Of a stretch of 48,322 nucleotides of DNA, positions 1 to 9,888 are shown one piece after another. The translations under genes and the position numbers were made by a program. Source of the DNA: Chromobacterium aquaticum (GTDB lineage Bacteria; Pseudomonadota; Gammaproteobacteria; Burkholderiales; Chromobacteriaceae); contig NZ_JAJOHW010000113.1 in assembly GCF_021129195.1 (NCBI RefSeq), forward strand, positions 1 through 48,322, given 5' to 3'. The notes under the pieces are model-generated. The model did not search any database and was not told the DNA's origin. It worked only from the letters and a program-made list of their open reading frames with translations. Numbering within the stretch: position 1 is the first letter of the stretch; each line of letters opens with the position of its first letter.

Positions 1-794
1 GCGCGGCGCTGGCCGCCAGCGGCGCGGCCTTGCAGGCGCTGTTTCGCAATCCGCTGGCCGACCCCGGCCTGATCGGCACTTCCAGCGGCGCGGCGCTGGC
101 GGTGGTCAGCATGCTGGCCATCGGCGCCGCCGGCCTGTCCTTGCCGCTGGCCGCCTTCGGCGGCGGCCTGCTGGCCACCTGGCTGATCCTGCTGCTGGCG
201 CGATTGGTGCGCGGCGGCCTGGCCGGCCTGCTGCTGATGGGCCTGGTGGTGGGCGCTTTCTGCGGCGCCATCACCAGCCTGATGATTTTCATGTCCGACG
301 ACCTGACCCTGCGCGCCGCCACCAGCTGGCTGGCCGGCAATCTGTCGTCGGCTACGTCGGAACGCCTGCTGGCCTGCCTGGGCGTGGCCGGCCTGGGGCT
401 GTTGATCCTGGCCGCGGTCGGCCGCGATCTCGATTGCCTGCTGCTGGGCGAGGACGCCGCTCAGTCGCTGGGCATAGATGTGCGCCGCACCCGCCGCCTC
501 ACCGCCGTGGGCGCGGCGCTGGCCACCGGCGGCGCGGTGGCGCTGTCCGGGGTGATAGGCTTCGTCGGCATGATGATTCCCAATGCGCTGGCGCTGGTGC
601 TGGGCGGCTGCCGCCGCCGGCTGATCCTGCTGTCGGCCTGGGCCGGCGCCTTGTTTTTGCTGGCGGTGGACACGCTGGCGCGCACCATAGTCTGGCCCAT
701 CGATCTACCGGTGGGATTGATGGCGGCATTCGCCGGACCGCCGTTCTTCGTCTGGGTGTTCCGGCGGCAACAAAGGAGTCTGATCAATGGCTGA
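1..794 (+). CDS. FecCD-family ABC transporter permease (3' part)
   Basis: Inner-membrane permease of an iron-siderophore, heme or cobalamin type ABC importer. The gene runs in from the left edge; its reading frame is open from base 3, so the N-terminus is missing. The visible start of the frame (ALQALFRNPLADPGLIG) is a conserved FecCD/BtuC segment, followed by many hydrophobic helices rich in Leu, Ala and Gly. The segment around GVIGFVGMMIPN matches the conserved loop where these permeases contact the ATPase (normally GxIxFVGLxxPH; here the last residue is Asn rather than His). It overlaps the ATPase gene by 8 bases (ATGGCTGA), which indicates translational coupling. Substrate cannot be told from this part; the receptor and binding protein probably lie upstream of the window. 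Confidence 0.9.
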   Translation, partial: AALAASGAALQALFRNPLADPGLIGTSSGAALAVVSMLAIGAAGLSLPLAAFGGGLLATWLILLLARLVRGGLAGLLLMGLVVGAFCGAITSLMIFMSDDLTLRAATSWLAGNLSSATSERLLACLGVAGLGLLILAAVGRDLDCLLLGEDAAQSLGIDVRRTRRLTAVGAALATGGAVALSGVIGFVGMMIPNALALVLGGCRRRLILLSAWAGALFLLAVDTLARTIVWPIDLPVGLMAAFAGPPFFVWVFRRQQRSLING

Positions 795-1602
795 GACCTC
801 TACTCTGTGCGTGCGCCAGCTGGCCTACGATATCGACGGCAAGCGGATTCTGGACGACATCAACCTGGACCTGCCCGCTGGCCGCGTCAGCGCGCTGCTG
901 GGACCCAACGGCGCCGGCAAGACCACGCTGATGCGCCTGCTGGCCGGCCTATCCACGCCCGGGGCCGGCGCGGTGCGCTTGGCCGGCCAATGCGTGGGCC
1001 GCATGGACGCGGCGGTGCGCGCGCGCCGCATCGCCTGGGTGCCGCAGCACATCCCCTCCGGGATTCCGCTGACGGTGCGCGAGTTCGTGATGCTTGGCCG
1101 CATGCCCTATCTGGGCGCGTTCTCCCGCCCCAAGGTGGAAGACAAGAGCGCGGTGGCCGACGCGCTGGCCACGGTGGAGCTGGACGATTACGCCGACCAG
1201 CGGCTGGATCACCTGTCCGGCGGCGAGCGGCAGCGCGCGGCCATCGCCCGCGCCTTGGCGCAGCAGGCGCCGGTGCTGTTGCTGGACGAACCCACCAACC
1301 ATCTGGATCTGCGCCACCAGCACCGCCTGCAACAATTGCTGCTGGAGCTGTCGCGCCAGGGCAAGACCGTGGTGCAGGTGCTGCACGACCTGGCGCTGGC
1401 GGCCAGCTATGCCGATCATGTGGCCTTGCTGGAGCAGGGCCGGCTGGTGGTGGCCGGCGCGCCGGAGCAGGTGCTGACGCCGGAACGACTGCTGGCGGTC
1501 TACCGCTGGCCGGTGCGCTTGCAGCGCAGCGGCAATGACTGGCAGCTCAACGCCGCCCTGGCGCAGGCGCAGAAGCCCGCGGCGCTGGCGGCCGGCGCCT
1601 GA
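787..1602 (+). CDS. ABC transporter ATP-binding protein, FecE/HmuV type
   Basis: Cytoplasmic ATPase that powers the adjoining FecCD-type permease. The 271-residue protein has a Walker A motif (GPNGAGKTT, about residues 39-47), a Q-loop near VPQHIP, the signature LSGGERQR, a Walker B VLLLDEPTNHLD and the switch histidine in LHDLA. Length and motif order match the FecE/BtuD/HmuV group (about 255-275 residues). The start is the ATG inside the permease stop region, with AAGGAG a few bases upstream. The C-terminal roughly 40 residues after the ATPase core are low complexity. Heme, ferric siderophore and cobalamin are all possible substrates. It is the last gene of its operon: a palindromic repeat begins nine bases after the stop codon. 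Confidence 0.93.
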   Translation: MAETSTLCVRQLAYDIDGKRILDDINLDLPAGRVSALLGPNGAGKTTLMRLLAGLSTPGAGAVRLAGQCVGRMDAAVRARRIAWVPQHIPSGIPLTVREFVMLGRMPYLGAFSRPKVEDKSAVADALATVELDDYADQRLDHLSGGERQRAAIARALAQQAPVLLLDEPTNHLDLRHQHRLQQLLLELSRQGKTVVQVLHDLALAASYADHVALLEQGRLVVAGAPEQVLTPERLLAVYRWPVRLQRSGNDWQLNAALAQAQKPAALAAGA

Positions 1603-1610
1603 GAGCCTGA

Positions 1611-1761
1611 GAGCCTGTCCATAGCCTGCTGCGCGTCGGCGGGATTGATAGGTAAAGGGCGTTGAAAACAGCTTCGAAATGCTCATGTACCACTTGAGCA
1701 TTCCGCTTTCTCAGCCGCAACGCCTTGTCTCGCCCTAGCTCGCGAGGCTTTGAACAGACTC
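1611..1761 (+). repeat. MITE-like palindromic repeat, complete copy
   Basis: A 151-base element bounded by imperfect terminal inverted repeats, GAGCCTGTCCA at the left and TGAACAGACTC at the right. The interior is a long imperfect palindrome: AATGCTCA (1678-1685) pairs with TGAGCATT (1695-1702), and GGCGTTG pairs with CAACGCC further out. A second, diverged copy in opposite orientation lies at 12161-12269, and the right half recurs at 32070-32130. There is no ORF, so if mobile it would need a transposase supplied in trans. The eight bases GAGAGCCT are duplicated in tandem at its left edge (1601-1616), overlapping the ATPase stop codon. Confidence 0.75.
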
Positions 1762-1780
1762 TGAGACCAGGTCCAAAAAT

Positions 1781-1818
1781 AAAAACCCCCGGCTTGCTGA
1801 CGCGAGCCGGGGGTTTTT
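1781..1818 (-). terminator. Intrinsic terminator of hpt
   Basis: A 14-base-pair stem (AAAAACCCCCGGCT paired with AGCCGGGGGTTTTT) with a ten-base loop. Read on the minus strand it ends in a T run directly after the hpt stop. It is nearly symmetric, so it could also stop readthrough from the ABC transporter operon on the plus strand. Confidence 0.85.
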
Positions 1819-1834
1819 CGCGATCTGGCCGCGC

Positions 1835-2377
1835 TTATTTCAGCGCGTAGATAGCCGGCAGATTGCGCCAGGCGCCGCGCACGTCCATGCCGTAGCCGAA
1901 TACATAGCGGTCCGGCACGTCCAGGCCGACGAAGTCCGCCAGCATCGGCTTTTCCTTGCTGATCAGCTTGTTGGCGAACACGCCGCTGTAGAAGGCCTTG
2001 GCGCCCATGTCCATCACTTTGTCGCGGATCGCCGCCATGGTGTGGCCTTCGTCCAGGATGTCGTCCAGCACCAGCACCACGCGATCGCGCACGTCTTCCT
2101 TGGGCGCCTGCTTCCACACCAGTTCGCCGCCCTGGGTCTTGTCGCCATAGCGGGACACGTGAACGTAGTCGAAGTCCAGCGGGAAGGCCAGGCGCGGCAG
2201 CAGCTGGCCGGTGAACACCACGGCGCCGCCCATCACGGACAATACCAGCGGGTAGGTTTCGCCCAGTTCCTTGGTGATTTCCACCGCCATGCGGTCGACG
2301 GCCGCGCTGACTTCCTCGGCGGTGAACAGCACGTCGGAACTGTTGATCAGGCCACGGGCCTCGGCAATATTGGGCAT
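1835..2377 (-). CDS. hpt: Hypoxanthine-guanine phosphoribosyltransferase
   Basis: Purine salvage enzyme of the cytoplasm that joins hypoxanthine or guanine to PRPP to give IMP or GMP. The PRPP-binding signature VVLVLDDILDEGHTM lies about residues 100-114, the flexible-loop region SVMGGAVVFTGQLLP about 48-62, and VSRYGD about 74-79. The 180-residue length fits the bacterial Hpt family. The frame is open six codons further to a GTG, but AAGGAGG sits just upstream of the ATG at 2377, which gives MPNIAEARG and is preferred. It is followed by a strong terminator and preceded on the same strand by galU with a hairpin between, so it may be its own unit. Confidence 0.92.
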   Translation of the reverse strand: MPNIAEARGLINSSDVLFTAEEVSAAVDRMAVEITKELGETYPLVLSVMGGAVVFTGQLLPRLAFPLDFDYVHVSRYGDKTQGGELVWKQAPKEDVRDRVVLVLDDILDEGHTMAAIRDKVMDMGAKAFYSGVFANKLISKEKPMLADFVGLDVPDRYVFGYGMDVRGAWRNLPAIYALK

Positions 2378-2404
2378 GATGCCTCCTTGATTCACACGTA
2401 CAAA

Positions 2405-2429
2405 CGCCGCTCTTCATGACAGAGCGGCG
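2405..2429 (-). terminator. Hairpin terminator after galU
   Basis: Nine-base-pair stem CGCCGCTCT / AGAGCGGCG with a seven-base loop, located between the galU stop and the hpt ribosome binding site. Only TTTG follows on the minus strand, so termination may be partial and allow some galU-hpt readthrough. Confidence 0.6.
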
Positions 2430-2444
2430 TGATTGAGAAAACGA

Positions 2445-3317
2445 TTAGTTCCTGGCCAGCGACTGCAGATAGGCGGCGAACTCGGCGCCGACCTCGTGAT
2501 GCTGCAAGCCGTAATTGACCGTGGCTTTCAGATAGCCCAGCTTGGAGCCGCAGTCGTAACGCACGCCTTTGAACGGCAGCGCCAACACAGCCTCGTCCTT
2601 CATCAGCGCCGCGATGCCGTCGGTCAGCTGGATTTCGCCGCCGGCGCCGGCCGTGGTGTTGACCAGCTTGTCGAAAATGCGCGGGGTCAGAATGTAACGG
2701 CCCACCACCGCCAGATTGGACGGCGCCACTTCCGGGCGCGGCTTCTCCACGATATGTTCCACTTGCTGATGGCCGCGCGCGTCCGGCGCCACCTTGACGA
2801 TGCCGTAAGAGCCGGTTTCCTCCGGCGCCACGGTTTCCACGCCCAGCACCGAGGTATGGGTTTCATCGAACAGCTTGACCATTTGCTCCATCGCGCCCGG
2901 CGCGCCTTCGATCAGGTCGTCGGCCAGGATCACCGCGAACGGCGCGTCGCCCACCACCGGCCGCGCGCAGAGCACGGCGTGGCCCAGGCCCAGCGCCTCG
3001 GTCTGACGGATGAAGATGCAGGACACCGACGGCGGGATGATGCCCTGCACGGTTTCCAGCAGCTTCTGCTTATTCTTGTTTTCCAGTTCGGTTTCCAGCT
3101 CGTAGGCCTTGTCGAAATGGTCTTCGATCGAACGCTTGTTGCGGCCGGTGATGAAAATCAGCTCGGTCATGCCGGCGGCGATCGCCTCTTCCACCGCGTA
3201 CTGGATCAGCGGCTTGTCCACCACCGGCAGCATTTCCTTGGGGCTGGCCTTGGTGGCCGGCAGGAAACGGGTACCCAGCCCGGCGACGGGGAATACCGCT
3301 TTCGTGATTTTTTTCAT
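2445..3317 (-). CDS. galU: UTP-glucose-1-phosphate uridylyltransferase
   Basis: Makes UDP-glucose from UTP and glucose-1-phosphate for LPS, capsule and glycogen-type sugars; cytoplasmic. The nucleotide-binding signature [19 protein letters not shown] sits at the N-terminus, followed by [13 protein letters not shown] and, mid-protein, the ILADDLI and [11 protein letters not shown] segments typical of GalU. The reading frame continues upstream, but the family start [13 protein letters not shown] corresponds to the ATG at 3317, with GAG about eight bases upstream; an in-frame ATG two codons earlier (3323) is also possible. The 290-residue length fits the family. The next upstream gene on the same strand is the TPR/glycosyltransferase-like protein, which may also act on surface sugars. 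Confidence 0.95.
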   Translation of the reverse strand: MKKITKAVFPVAGLGTRFLPATKASPKEMLPVVDKPLIQYAVEEAIAAGMTELIFITGRNKRSIEDHFDKAYELETELENKNKQKLLETVQGIIPPSVSCIFIRQTEALGLGHAVLCARPVVGDAPFAVILADDLIEGAPGAMEQMVKLFDETHTSVLGVETVAPEETGSYGIVKVAPDARGHQQVEHIVEKPRPEVAPSNLAVVGRYILTPRIFDKLVNTTAGAGGEIQLTDGIAALMKDEAVLALPFKGVRYDCGSKLGYLKATVNYGLQHHEVGAEFAAYLQSLARN

Positions 3318-3389
3318 GCCCATTCTCGTTAACAAGCGTTGACAGCCGCGCATTCTACCGCGCCGCGGCCCGCTGGTGAAAGTCCCGCC

Positions 3390-4817
3390 TTACAAAGCGG
3401 CGGCAAATCGCTGAGCCAGCGCTTGCGCCACGCCTTCCAGCACCGCATCCCAAGCGCCGGCCTCGGCCTGGCGCCAGACCCGCATCGAGTCGTACCACGG
3501 CGCGCGCTCGCCGGCGGCCAGGAAGAAGGGCGCGCTTTCCGCGCGCATCAGCACCCAGACCGGCTTGCCCATCGCCCCGGCCAGGTGGGCGACGGCGGTA
3601 TCGACGGTGATCACCAGATCCAGCTCCGCCACCCAGGCGGCGGTATCGGCGAAATCGTTCAGGGCCGGTGTGCTCAACAAACCTTGCAAGGCCGAAGGCG
3701 TCGTTCCCGGCTGCAAGGACACGAAGTCGATGCCGGGCAGCCGGCACAAAGAGGCGAAGTCCTCCGGCGGCACCGATTTGTGGCGGCGCCAATGATCGGC
3801 CTTGCCCACGCCCCATTGCCCGCTTTCCCACACCACGCCGACGCGTGGACGGCCGCCGCCGCGCGCCGGGACCGCGGCCGCCGGCACCGCGCTCAGATAA
3901 GGCTGGCCGGACAGATTCTCCAGCGTCACGCCCAGCGCGCCGGGCAAGGACATCAGCGGCAGTTGCCAATCGAAAGCCGGCGCGGCCTCCGCTTCCAGCA
4001 GTTCGATGCCGTCGAATTGAGCGAACAGGCGATGAAAGGTTTTGGGGCAGGCCAGCAGCAGGCGCGCCCGCGGATGCTCGGCCCGCAGCCGCGGCAGGAA
4101 GCGCGCCATCTGCAGGCTGTCGCCCAGGCCCTGTTCCGCCCACAACAGCAAGACGGACGCGTCCAGCGCCTGGCCCTGCCAGCGCCGTTCGCGGTGACGC
4201 GGCTGCAGAATGGCTTCCCAGCGCGCCTCATAATACGGCCAGGCCTCGGCGTAGCAGCCGGCCAGCAATAGCGCGATGGACAGGCTGAAGCGCAGATTGG
4301 CGTCGTTCGGGTCCAGCTCCAAACCGCCTTGCAACACGGCGATGGCGTCGTCCAGCAGCAAGGCGCAGGTGCAGGCGTAACCCAGGTTGTTGCAGCGCGC
4401 CGGGCTGGCTCCGGCCAGCTCGATGGCGCGCAGATGGCAGGCGATGGCGTCCTGGTATCGCAGCCGATGCTGCAACACCACGCCCAGATTGCTCCAGGCG
4501 TCGACATGTTCGGGCTCCGCCGCCAAGGCTTCGCGCAGCAACGCTTCCGCCAGCTCCAGCTCACCCAACTCCTTGAGCAGCACCGCCAGATTGCACTTGA
4601 TATTGACCGACTGCGGATTGAGCGCGGCGGCGGCCAGGTAGTCGTCCAGCGCGCGCGCGCTGTCGCCCTGACGCAAGCGGGCGTTGGCGCGGTTGGCCAG
4701 CGCTTGCCAATCCTGCGCATTCAAGCGCAGGCATTGATCAAACGCCTGCTCCGCCTCGCGCCAGCGGCCCTCCGCCGCCAATCGGTTGCCTTGTTTGAAG
4801 GCTTGGTCCGCCGTCAT
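3390..4817 (-). CDS. TPR-repeat protein with glycosyltransferase-like C-terminal domain
   Basis: A 475-residue protein. Residues 1 to about 210 are tandem 34-residue TPR units (for example GRWREAEQAFDQCLRLNAQD and ELAEALLREALAAEPEHVDAW). From about residue 215 the protein resembles the glycosyltransferase-9/41-like domain often fused to TPRs in proteobacteria: WAEQGLGDSLQMARFLP, then SLQPG, then DLVITVDTAVAHLAGAMGKPVWVL, a nucleotide-sugar-binding style segment also found in heptosyltransferases. No signal peptide or membrane helix is visible. Such proteins are linked to protein or surface glycosylation, but the substrate is unknown. Its place directly upstream of galU on the same strand is consistent with a UDP-sugar-related role (inference). 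Confidence 0.8.
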   Translation of the reverse strand: MTADQAFKQGNRLAAEGRWREAEQAFDQCLRLNAQDWQALANRANARLRQGDSARALDDYLAAAALNPQSVNIKCNLAVLLKELGELELAEALLREALAAEPEHVDAWSNLGVVLQHRLRYQDAIACHLRAIELAGASPARCNNLGYACTCALLLDDAIAVLQGGLELDPNDANLRFSLSIALLLAGCYAEAWPYYEARWEAILQPRHRERRWQGQALDASVLLLWAEQGLGDSLQMARFLPRLRAEHPRARLLLACPKTFHRLFAQFDGIELLEAEAAPAFDWQLPLMSLPGALGVTLENLSGQPYLSAVPAAAVPARGGGRPRVGVVWESGQWGVGKADHWRRHKSVPPEDFASLCRLPGIDFVSLQPGTTPSALQGLLSTPALNDFADTAAWVAELDLVITVDTAVAHLAGAMGKPVWVLMRAESAPFFLAAGERAPWYDSMRVWRQAEAGAWDAVLEGVAQALAQRFAAAL

Positions 4818-4869
4818 CTGTTCCGTTCCTTCTTAAAATACCTGCCACGAAAACCCCAAAACCGACTTA

Positions 4870-4979
4870 GCCACGGAAGCACACGGGAGGGCACGGAAGG
4901 CAAACCCTTTAGCCACGAAATCCACGAAAACAACAGCAGCCTTTGGTTTGGTCCGTGTTTTTCTGTGTGCTTCCGTGGC
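4870..4979. repeat. Intergenic inverted repeat with CCACGAA-type subrepeats
   Basis: Two perfect 15-base arms, GCCACGGAAGCACAC (4870-4884) and GTGTGCTTCCGTGGC (4965-4979), flank about 80 bases that contain further degenerate repeats such as GGCACGGAAGGC and AGCCACGAAATCCACG. Elements of this CCACGGAAG/CCACGAAAT style occur as dispersed intergenic repeats in many proteobacteria (recall, not checked). It fills the gap between the TPR gene and ligA and contains no convincing gene. Confidence 0.7.
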
Positions 4980-5000
4980 AAAAACATTTCCCGCCGAGGC

Positions 5001-5014
5001 TACAGGCTCTTAAG
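5001..5014 (-). repeat. Solo GAGCCTGT end motif after ligA stop
   Basis: Read on the minus strand, CTTAAGAGCCTGTA starts on the base after the ligA stop codon. It matches the terminal repeat of the element at 1611-1761 and near-identical motifs that follow or overlap the stops of gabT, smc and the carbonic anhydrase gene. Confidence 0.5.
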
Positions 5015-7438
<2,424 letters not shown>

Positions 7439-7448
7439 TCAAACAGAA

Positions 7449-7468
7449 AAAGCCGGCGTGACGCCGGC
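7449..7468 (-). terminator. Terminator or attenuator between zipA and ligA
   Basis: Stem GCCGGCG / CGCCGGC (7452-7458 and 7462-7468) with a three-base loop, followed on the minus strand by TTTTTCTGTTT. It is placed to stop zipA transcripts just ahead of ligA, although the ligA ATG is only about 25 bases further on. Confidence 0.65.
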
Positions 7469-7553
7469 CTTGGATACGGAGGATTATCGAGCGGGCCTAT
7501 CACCCCAGTGTAGCGGCTGGACAGCAAGGCGACACCAGGGCTTCCCGCCGGGT

Positions 7554-8738
7554 TCAGGCAAACAGTCTCAACGCGGCCACGCTGCCGGGGGCGATGCCCC
7601 GATCGTCCATGCTGCCGTAGATGTGCAGCAATTGGTCGCGGATGCGGGTCAGGCCGGCGTCGGACAGCGGACGGCGGTTGTCGTCCACCAGTTGGGCGTC
7701 GAACTCCTGCGCCAGCTGGCGCGCGAAGTAAACGGCGCGGTCGAACACCTCGACGCCGCCGGCCACGCGCGGCACGTCGAACAACAGCGTCAGCGCCGGG
7801 AAGGATTTGTCCAGCAAGGTGTGGAAGGTGAACGGCATCTGGTCGGCCGCCATCAGGGAATACAGGGTATTGCCGGAATCCGCCAGGTAGTGGAAGGCGC
7901 CGTCCGGCTCCAGCTGCAGGCCGGCCGCCTCGGCGAAGCTGCGCAGGCGGGTGCCTTCTATCGGCCCCTGCGGCACGATGTTGATGCCGATCAGCACGTC
8001 CACATCGGCGCAGAAACGGTCCAGTTCGCGCGCTGCCACCAGCTTTTGCTGGCGCTGCGGGAAACTGACCGCCGCGTCGTGCTCCTCGGCGAAACGCGAC
8101 ACCTGCTGGCAGAAGCCGGCCAGTTCCTGTTCAGTGACCGCGCCGCTGCGGTCCACCATCTGCATGCTGACGTTGATCTGCTTGTAACGGGTGCCGGGCA
8201 AGGCCTCGGCTGGCTTCCACAGGCCTTTCTCGGTGCGGCCGATCAACTGGGTGCGCTTGCCGACGTTGAAGCGCGGAATCGCCGCCAGTTCGTGCGGCGC
8301 GTGGAACACCACTTCGGCGATGAAATCCAGCGACGGGTCCAGCATCGCCACCACCAGCGCCTGGTGATCGGCGGAATCCATCTGCTGAACCTCTTCTTCC
8401 TCTTCCACCACCGGTACCGCGTCGAAAACCGCCTCGCGCGGCCGCGCGGCTTCCTGTCGCTCCGGCTCCGCCGGCGGCAGTTGCGGCTCGAAATAAGCGG
8501 CGGCGTAATCGTCCGGCTCCGGCGCGGCATCCACTAGCACCGGCTCCATCCGATCCTGCTTCACGCCGTCGCGCACATTGTTCTTGGGCACGTCCAGCAA
8601 TACATCGTCATGACCGCCGCGCGTAAAGGCCTGGCGAGTCTTCTTGCGAAAACGCCATTCCTGAAAAGCATTGAATCCATATACCAGGGCGATGACCGCT
8701 CCGCCCAATATCAATACACCAATCTGTAATTCGCTCAT
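7554..8738 (-). CDS. zipA: Cell division protein ZipA
   Basis: Divisome protein that anchors FtsZ filaments to the inner membrane. The start at 8738 gives SELQIGVLILGGAVIALVYG, an N-terminal membrane anchor with short periplasmic N-terminus, followed by a basic stretch (RFRKKTRQ), a long acidic/Pro linker to about residue 140, and a C-terminal globular domain whose segments (IVPQGPIEGTRLRSFAEAAG; YLADSGNTLYSL; DVPRVAGG; FARQLAQEFDAQLVDDNR) match the FtsZ-binding fold. The frame stays open 22 codons further upstream, but that extension has no family-like sequence. The 394-residue length is normal. Pairing with ligA is common in proteobacteria. Confidence in the exact start is moderate because the ribosome binding site is weak. 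Confidence 0.88.
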   Translation of the reverse strand: MSELQIGVLILGGAVIALVYGFNAFQEWRFRKKTRQAFTRGGHDDVLLDVPKNNVRDGVKQDRMEPVLVDAAPEPDDYAAAYFEPQLPPAEPERQEAARPREAVFDAVPVVEEEEEVQQMDSADHQALVVAMLDPSLDFIAEVVFHAPHELAAIPRFNVGKRTQLIGRTEKGLWKPAEALPGTRYKQINVSMQMVDRSGAVTEQELAGFCQQVSRFAEEHDAAVSFPQRQQKLVAARELDRFCADVDVLIGINIVPQGPIEGTRLRSFAEAAGLQLEPDGAFHYLADSGNTLYSLMAADQMPFTFHTLLDKSFPALTLLFDVPRVAGGVEVFDRAVYFARQLAQEFDAQLVDDNRRPLSDAGLTRIRDQLLHIYGSMDDRGIAPGSVAALRLFA

Positions 8739-8929
8739 CAGCCAGTCCGCATTAAGGCGAATAATCGAAGCCGTCGGCAGCCTCATCGCCGCGCGCCGGC
8801 GCATCTTTCGATGCGCGATGCGGCGTCTTTCGGCAATGGCCAGGCCGACAGCCTCCCTTTAAGTATTCGGCAACAAAACCGTTCGAATCTGGCGTTTCGG
8901 CCAGTCGTGAACGGCGATAGACCACGGTT

Positions 8930-8935
8930 ATTATA
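8930..8935 (-). promoter_or_regulatory. Candidate zipA promoter -10
   Basis: Perfect TATAAT on the minus strand about 190 bases upstream of zipA. The -35 at normal spacing (TGATGC or GATGCG) is poor, so this is a candidate only. Confidence 0.35.
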
Positions 8936-9231
8936 ACGAAAGCCTCAGCTTGCGCATCATTTGGCAGCAATTTAGCCGTAAATGCCTTGCCGCCAACATA
9001 AATACAAGCCGGGGCAATAGCTGATGCGGGCAGTTTGGCGTTTCAAACCAGGATCACAACCTGAATTGGATGCCGAATCGCCCCTGCTGGTTCCATCGCC
9101 TGGTTCGAAACTGCCGCAGCAGGCCGTTCAGCACCGCGCAGCCGGCCCGCCTCGAGTGGGCCGAATGGAAGCGGAACGTCATTTCAGGGCTCATAAGGTC
9201 CAACAGATGACATTTCTGACAGGGGCGCTCT

Positions 9232-9259
9232 GGAATATCTCGTGCCAGAATATTTCGTG
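9232..9259. promoter_or_regulatory. Direct repeat upstream of MarR gene, possible operator
   Basis: GGAATATCTCGTG (9232-9244) and AGAATATTTCGTG (9247-9259) agree at 11 of 13 positions and are spaced 15 bases apart. A small palindrome TTCAT-GCAA-ATGAA follows at 9260-9273. Position about 65-95 bases before the MarR start suits an autoregulatory site or promoter element. Confidence 0.35.
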
Positions 9260-9324
9260 TTCATGCAAATGAATGAATGATTCCAACCGTCTTAACACTG
9301 CTTAGGAAAGCAAGGGATAGATCG

Positions 9325-9792
9325 ATGAAAAACACTTCTCAAGCCAGTTTCCTTCCGGTGGTCCACGAGCTGGCGCGCACCTACCAGGCGTTTGAACAGT
9401 TTGCCAGCCAGCACATTCGTCAGTTGGGCTTGACTCCGCCGCAATTCGACGTGGTCGCCACGCTGGGCCACAGCAAGGGCATGAACTGCAAGGAGCTGTC
9501 CGACCGCACGCTGATCACCAAGGGGACGCTGACCGGCGTCATCGACCGGCTGGAAGACAAGGGCCTGGTAACGCGCACCATGCAGCCGAACGACCGCCGC
9601 AGCGTGTTCGTGTCGCTGACCCAGCACGGCGAGCGGCTGTTCGACCAAGCCTTCCCCGCCCATATCGACTATATGCAGATCGCCTTCAAGCGCTTCGGCG
9701 AACATGATCTGTCCGGCTTCTGCCAGGAACTGGGCCGCCTGCGCGAAGGCTTCAGCCTGGCGCTGGAAGAGCAAGAAGAAGTCACCGCCTAG
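9325..9792 (+). CDS. MarR-family transcriptional regulator
   Basis: Predicted dimeric winged-helix DNA-binding protein of 155 residues, cytoplasmic. The MarR core is clear: LTPPQFDVVATLGHSKGMNCKEL leads into the recognition region TLITKGTLTGVIDRLEDKGL, then the wing RTMQPNDRRSVFVSLTQHGERLF. The start at 9325 follows AAGGGAT at good spacing; an in-frame ATG at 9277 would add 16 residues with no family match. Flanking helices at both ends would form the dimer interface. The neighbouring tonB-like and narK-like genes converge on it, so its target is not obvious from context; it may control itself through the direct repeats upstream. Confidence 0.9.
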   Translation: MKNTSQASFLPVVHELARTYQAFEQFASQHIRQLGLTPPQFDVVATLGHSKGMNCKELSDRTLITKGTLTGVIDRLEDKGLVTRTMQPNDRRSVFVSLTQHGERLFDQAFPAHIDYMQIAFKRFGEHDLSGFCQELGRLREGFSLALEEQEEVTA

Positions 9793-9888
9793 GCCAAGCA
9801 TGCGCTAGGCGCCCTCACCCGGCGGCGAAGCGCGGCCCCCGCATTGCGGAGCCGCTCTCGCCGCCATTGCTTTGGCGCCGGTCCACGC

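Larger units (their letters stand above)
8739..9324. other. 586-base intergenic region between zipA and marR-type gene
   Basis: I see no convincing gene here; short open frames lack family similarity and good ribosome binding sites. It contains a hairpin with GCGCATC / GATGCGC arms (8799-8816), which would carry a GAAA tetraloop in the zipA transcript, a TATAAT on the minus strand, and the direct repeats just upstream of the MarR gene. It therefore probably holds divergent promoters and a zipA leader of roughly 190 bases. Confidence 0.5.

Noticed and set aside
8752-8970. A 72-codon minus-strand frame upstream of zipA
   Set aside because: Arg/Ala-rich, weak start context, overlaps a hairpin and a TATAAT; more likely zipA leader.
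9024-9272. An 82-codon plus-strand frame before the MarR gene
   Set aside because: No ribosome binding site or family similarity, and it runs through the likely promoter and direct repeats.
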